This document shows positions 63,686 through 64,000 of a stretch of DNA of 64,000 bases, piece by piece (the stretch's first letter is position 1; each line of letters opens with the position of its first letter). The notes under the pieces are model-generated. The model was not told the origin of the DNA and did not search any database. It saw only the letters and a program-made list of their open reading frames with translations. Origin of the DNA: Ricordea florida. Its lineage: Eukaryota; Cnidaria; Anthozoa; Corallimorpharia; Ricordeidae. The stretch is from assembly GCA_949710005.1 (NCBI GenBank), contig OX453272.1:19183262-19247261 (forward strand). Reading direction: 5' to 3'. Position numbers and translations under genes: made by a program.

Positions 63686-64000
63686 CTCAGCGTCTAGAAT
63701 GAGTATAAACACGAGATAAAGTGCGTTACAAAGTACATATTAAATGCTACAACACGGTAAAAGCGGCATATTAATCGGCAATCTGTGTAATAAGCACTCG
63801 TTTGATAAAGTTTAGTACTGTGTGAGCAGTCTTCTTTACAATCAGCCGACTTAAGTAAATATATGCACAGCTAAACTACAATATAATCACGAATCACAAT
63901 CAATCTAATTTTATTCTTAAATATTGCCTTTTGCGGTATAGCATAAGTCGGAAAAGTGTCAGAATTGCAAAGATTCTGCAAAATAGGATAAAATCACCTT

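Larger units (their letters stand above)
17279..64000 (+). repeat. 595-bp satellite array, right segment
   Basis: There are 78 complete units and one partial unit (63686-64000, phase 1-315), all in the + orientation with no further insertion. Starts run every 595 bp from 17279. The 596-bp units begin at 31559, 35130, 37511, 52974 and 58925 (inserted A giving CAAGAGGGGTAGG), and the 591-bp units at 48222 and 51788 (one TTAC lost from the ACTTACTTACC stretch). The array is structured into zones of different variants and local higher-order repeats, listed separately. No gene is present. Confidence 0.97.
52379..64000 (+). repeat. Mosaic zone of mixed satellite variants
   Basis: Units of all classes are interspersed without a clear higher-order period. 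A-type units with GAATTCC include 52379, 56545, 61901 and 62496. K is at 52974; T with GGCAAAAAGTC at 53570 and 55355; B-like with AGAAGATGG at 54165 and 55950; P-like at 54760; W with GCGCTACAAAG at 57140 and 63091; B-like at 57735, 58330 and 61306. Degenerate K-like units are at 59521 and 60711. The unit at 59521 has many private changes (AAACACGCATG, GTGGGAAAATG, GAACTAAATTG, CTAATGAAAA, GAGAGCATTAAGAATG) and is the most diverged in the window. CTGTAAGGC, CTTGAAAGCC and TATCCTATC near 59481-59520 and 60670-60710 tie neighbouring units together. The window ends inside a unit at phase 315. Confidence 0.85.

Noticed and set aside
1-64000. CRISPR array or bacterial repeat system
   Set aside because: The whole 595-bp unit is repeated without unique spacers, and there are no cas-like genes or any coding density.
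1-64000. Inverted satellite units
   Set aside because: Every unit is in the + orientation; the only inverted repeat is within the foreign element.

Overview
The window is 64 kb of eukaryotic satellite DNA, almost certainly constitutive heterochromatin. One AT-rich unit of 595 bp is repeated head to tail, all in the same orientation, from the first base to the last. Phasing every unit on CTCAGCGTCT gives 27 full-length units plus one truncated 456-bp unit before position 16523, one interrupted unit (16523-17278), and 78 full-length units plus a 315-nt partial unit from 17279 to 64000. Most units are exactly 595 bp. A few are 596 bp (one inserted A in a G run) or 591 bp (a 4-bp loss). No protein-coding, tRNA or rRNA gene can be supported: every unit has stops in all frames, and 595 is not a multiple of three.

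The only unrelated DNA is a single 617-bp palindromic element at 16626-17242. Its 309-nt and 308-nt arms differ by three substitutions and one 1-nt indel and meet with no spacer. Each arm carries a 43-nt motif that folds like a minimal type I hammerhead ribozyme, with one extra A in the core. That motif, plus the inverted pairing of two long repeats, recalls the terminal repeats (pLTRs) of Penelope-like retroelements. This weakly points to an animal genome; the species cannot be named. The element sits where 456 bp of the host unit is missing, and it lies at a border between two satellite sub-populations.

Layout by variant. I name variants by diagnostic sites. A has GGCAAAATGTC, CCTTAGGAATT and AGAGAACATT. 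B has GGTAARAAGTC, CCATAAAAATT and ACAGAAGATT. T has CTATTTTTATT, GGTATAACAT and CGGCAAAG. S has TTGCTTTTTGCGG and GTGTGAGAATT. W has GTGAAAGC, ATTGATCGGAAATC and CTCGCTTG. K has CTGTTTAATAAG, CAAGAGGGGTAGG and CCTTAAGAATT. Region 1-16522 is mainly A with scattered B, W and T-like units. Region 17279-27988 is T and S units, often alternating. Region 27989-31558 is three A/B dimers. Region 31559-42271 is T/S again, with K units and an almost perfect 2381-bp tandem duplication (34535-39296). Region 42272-52378 holds a higher-order repeat whose period changes from 4 to 6 units. Region 52379-64000 is a mosaic of all variants.

Within each unit, the block around phase 296-357 is the least variable and holds most of the CpGs. 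It includes a near match to the NRF-1/EWG binding consensus. A-box-like and B-box-like (RNA polymerase III type 2) motifs lie 77 nt apart. Both are sequence matches only. They may reflect function, or descent of the unit from a tRNA-derived sequence, or chance.
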